Shown here: positions 63,186-64,000 of the stretch, in pieces
How the letters are laid out: each line of letters opens with the position of its first letter
Numbering within the stretch: position 1 is the stretch's first letter
The notes under the pieces: generated by a model
The model's database searches: none
What the model saw: the letters and a program-made list of their open reading frames with translations, nothing else
Told to the model about the DNA's origin: nothing
DNA from: Meishania litoralis
Lineage (GTDB): Bacteria; Bacteroidota; Bacteroidia; Flavobacteriales; Flavobacteriaceae
DNA: 64,000 nucleotides
Assembly (NCBI RefSeq): GCF_042611095.1
Contig: NZ_JBHFPV010000001.1
Location: 1-64,000, forward strand
Direction of reading: 5' to 3'
Made by a program: the position numbers and the translations under genes

Positions 63186-64000
63186 ATGAAAACAACAATC
63201 ATAACCCGTAAGAAACGTCTGATGATAACATTAATATCAGTGTTATTCATTGGTGCACTATACAATGCCAATGCTTTTTTTCAAGAAACGGCGAACCAAG
63301 ACTATGAACAATACAAAGGAGAGGTCTTGGATTCAGAAACCAATAAACCATTGGTCTTTGCGAGTCTGGCCCTTGAGGGTTCCAATATTAGTACTATCAC
63401 GAACACCGAGGGAGAATTCTCCTTGAAAGTACCTGAAAATATTGCACAGGGCAACGTGTCGATTACTTTTCTGGGTTATAAGAACAGATCGATACCGTTG
63501 GCACAATTTAAGAAAGAGGACAACAAGATTATGATGGAAGTATCTGTCGTACAGCTTTCCGAAATCAACTTGAGCATTCCTAAAGATGCACGTAATTTGG
63601 TGCAGGAGACTTTGGAGAAAAAAGGTGAAAATTATTTTGAAGACCCTACTGTGATGACCGCTTTTTATCGCGAGACCATCAAAAAAAGAAGAAAGAACGT
63701 TTCGCTTTCCGAAGCCGTGGTCAATATCTACAAAGCCCCGTATACTTCTGTGCGAAGAGATGCGGTACAAATGTACAAAGCAAGAAAAAGTACAGATTAC
63801 AGCAAACTTGATACGGTGGCCCTTAAACTTCAGGGCGGACCTTTCAACGCTCTTTTCGTCGACCTTATGAAGTACCCTGAATACATTTTTACAGACAGGT
63901 CGATCGACGATTATATCTTTAGCTTCGACCGTTCGATCCAGGTAAATGACCAGCTTATTTATGTAATAAACTTTAATCAACGCGACGATATTGCAGACCC
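63186..64000 (+). CDS. carboxypeptidase-regulatory-domain protein, partial
   Basis: Open from the ATG at 63186 to the window edge (271 codons, no stop). A signal sequence (about 1-31) is followed by a carboxypeptidase-D-like regulatory domain (about 43-120: YKGEVLDSETNKPLVFASLAL, SNISTITNTEGEFSLKVPE, VSITFLGYKNRSIPL). A second region begins ARNLVQETLEKKGENYFEDP and MTAFYRETIKKRRKNVSLSEAVVNIYKAP. Such proteins are abundant in Flavobacteriia, probably at the outer membrane, with unknown function. The 3' end is not in the window. Confidence 0.85.
   Translation, partial: MKTTIITRKKRLMITLISVLFIGALYNANAFFQETANQDYEQYKGEVLDSETNKPLVFASLALEGSNISTITNTEGEFSLKVPENIAQGNVSITFLGYKNRSIPLAQFKKEDNKIMMEVSVVQLSEINLSIPKDARNLVQETLEKKGENYFEDPTVMTAFYRETIKKRRKNVSLSEAVVNIYKAPYTSVRRDAVQMYKARKSTDYSKLDTVALKLQGGPFNALFVDLMKYPEYIFTDRSIDDYIFSFDRSIQVNDQLIYVINFNQRDDIAD

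Noticed and set aside
63333..63980. 215-codon minus-strand frame at the right edge
   Set aside because: Antisense to the partial carboxypeptidase-regulatory-domain gene, which has a signal peptide and domain motifs.

Overview
The window is chromosomal DNA of a flavobacterium (Bacteroidota, probably a marine Flavobacteriaceae; the genus is not fixed). The evidence is two SusC/SusD pairs with FecI/FecR-type and LacI-type control, split transketolase, many lipoproteins, almost no Shine-Dalgarno sequences, and repeated promoters of the Bacteroidota form TTG-(19-20 bp)-TAnnTTTG. Three layers can be told apart: a conserved core, a decaying island at a tRNA-Lys gene, and two nutrient-uptake loci.

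Core, 1-17.4 kb: thrS-infC-rpmI-rplT (infC has no ATG, GTG or TTG start), a small EF-hand protein, a YjbQ-family protein, a HAD phosphatase, an exported protein of unknown role, dnaB, accA, a LptF/LptG-type permease joined to tgt, split transketolase, an outer-membrane barrel protein, an FKBP-like lipoprotein, an S4 protein, a phosphoribosyltransferase, aroK and tRNA-Lys(UUU).

Island, 17.35-25.93 kb: the last 22 bp of tRNA-Lys recur with two mismatches at 25909-25930, and short GTGCGCA-type repeats lie just inside both ends. No integrase remains. The cargo is a small hypothetical, a duplicated serine-hydrolase tail fused to an IS1182-type remnant, an NTF2-like protein, a serine hydrolase, an esterase, a membrane-anchored AraC regulator, an amidohydrolase and a Fic gene with a damaged 5' end.

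First nutrient locus, 26.4-37.0 kb: OPA-type organophosphate transporter, MBL-fold lipoprotein, glycerophosphodiester phosphodiesterase, SusD, STN-type SusC, FecR, and a divergent ECF sigma factor. The transporter is split at a C8 run and the phosphodiesterase by one in-frame TAA, so the locus looks like a glycerophosphodiester scavenging system that is decaying or switched off. An IS3 remnant follows.

Second nutrient locus, 37.7-50.1 kb: SusC/SusD, a LacI regulator, a DUF1080 protein, a DUF6807 (PmoA-like) lipoprotein, a Tat-exported Gfo/Idh/MocA oxidoreductase, a double-DUF1080 protein and glucuronate isomerase. CGTTAACG palindromes lie before susC and between the double-DUF1080 gene and uxaC. 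There is no classical glycoside hydrolase or lyase. The gene set suggests oxidative (3-keto) cleavage of a glucuronate-containing glycoside outside the cytoplasm, with uxaC feeding the uronate into metabolism. This is the best candidate for a little-described system.

Right end, 50.3-64 kb: tRNA-Leu(GAG), a thioredoxin-fold protein without its cysteines, aconitase, MoxR and two PPIase-type chaperones, a compact cluster with two SRPBCC proteins and a class A-like serine hydrolase, a YdeI-family protein, rluF, a second membrane AraC regulator, an M23-fold lipoprotein lacking one zinc ligand, and a carboxypeptidase-regulatory-domain protein cut by the window edge.
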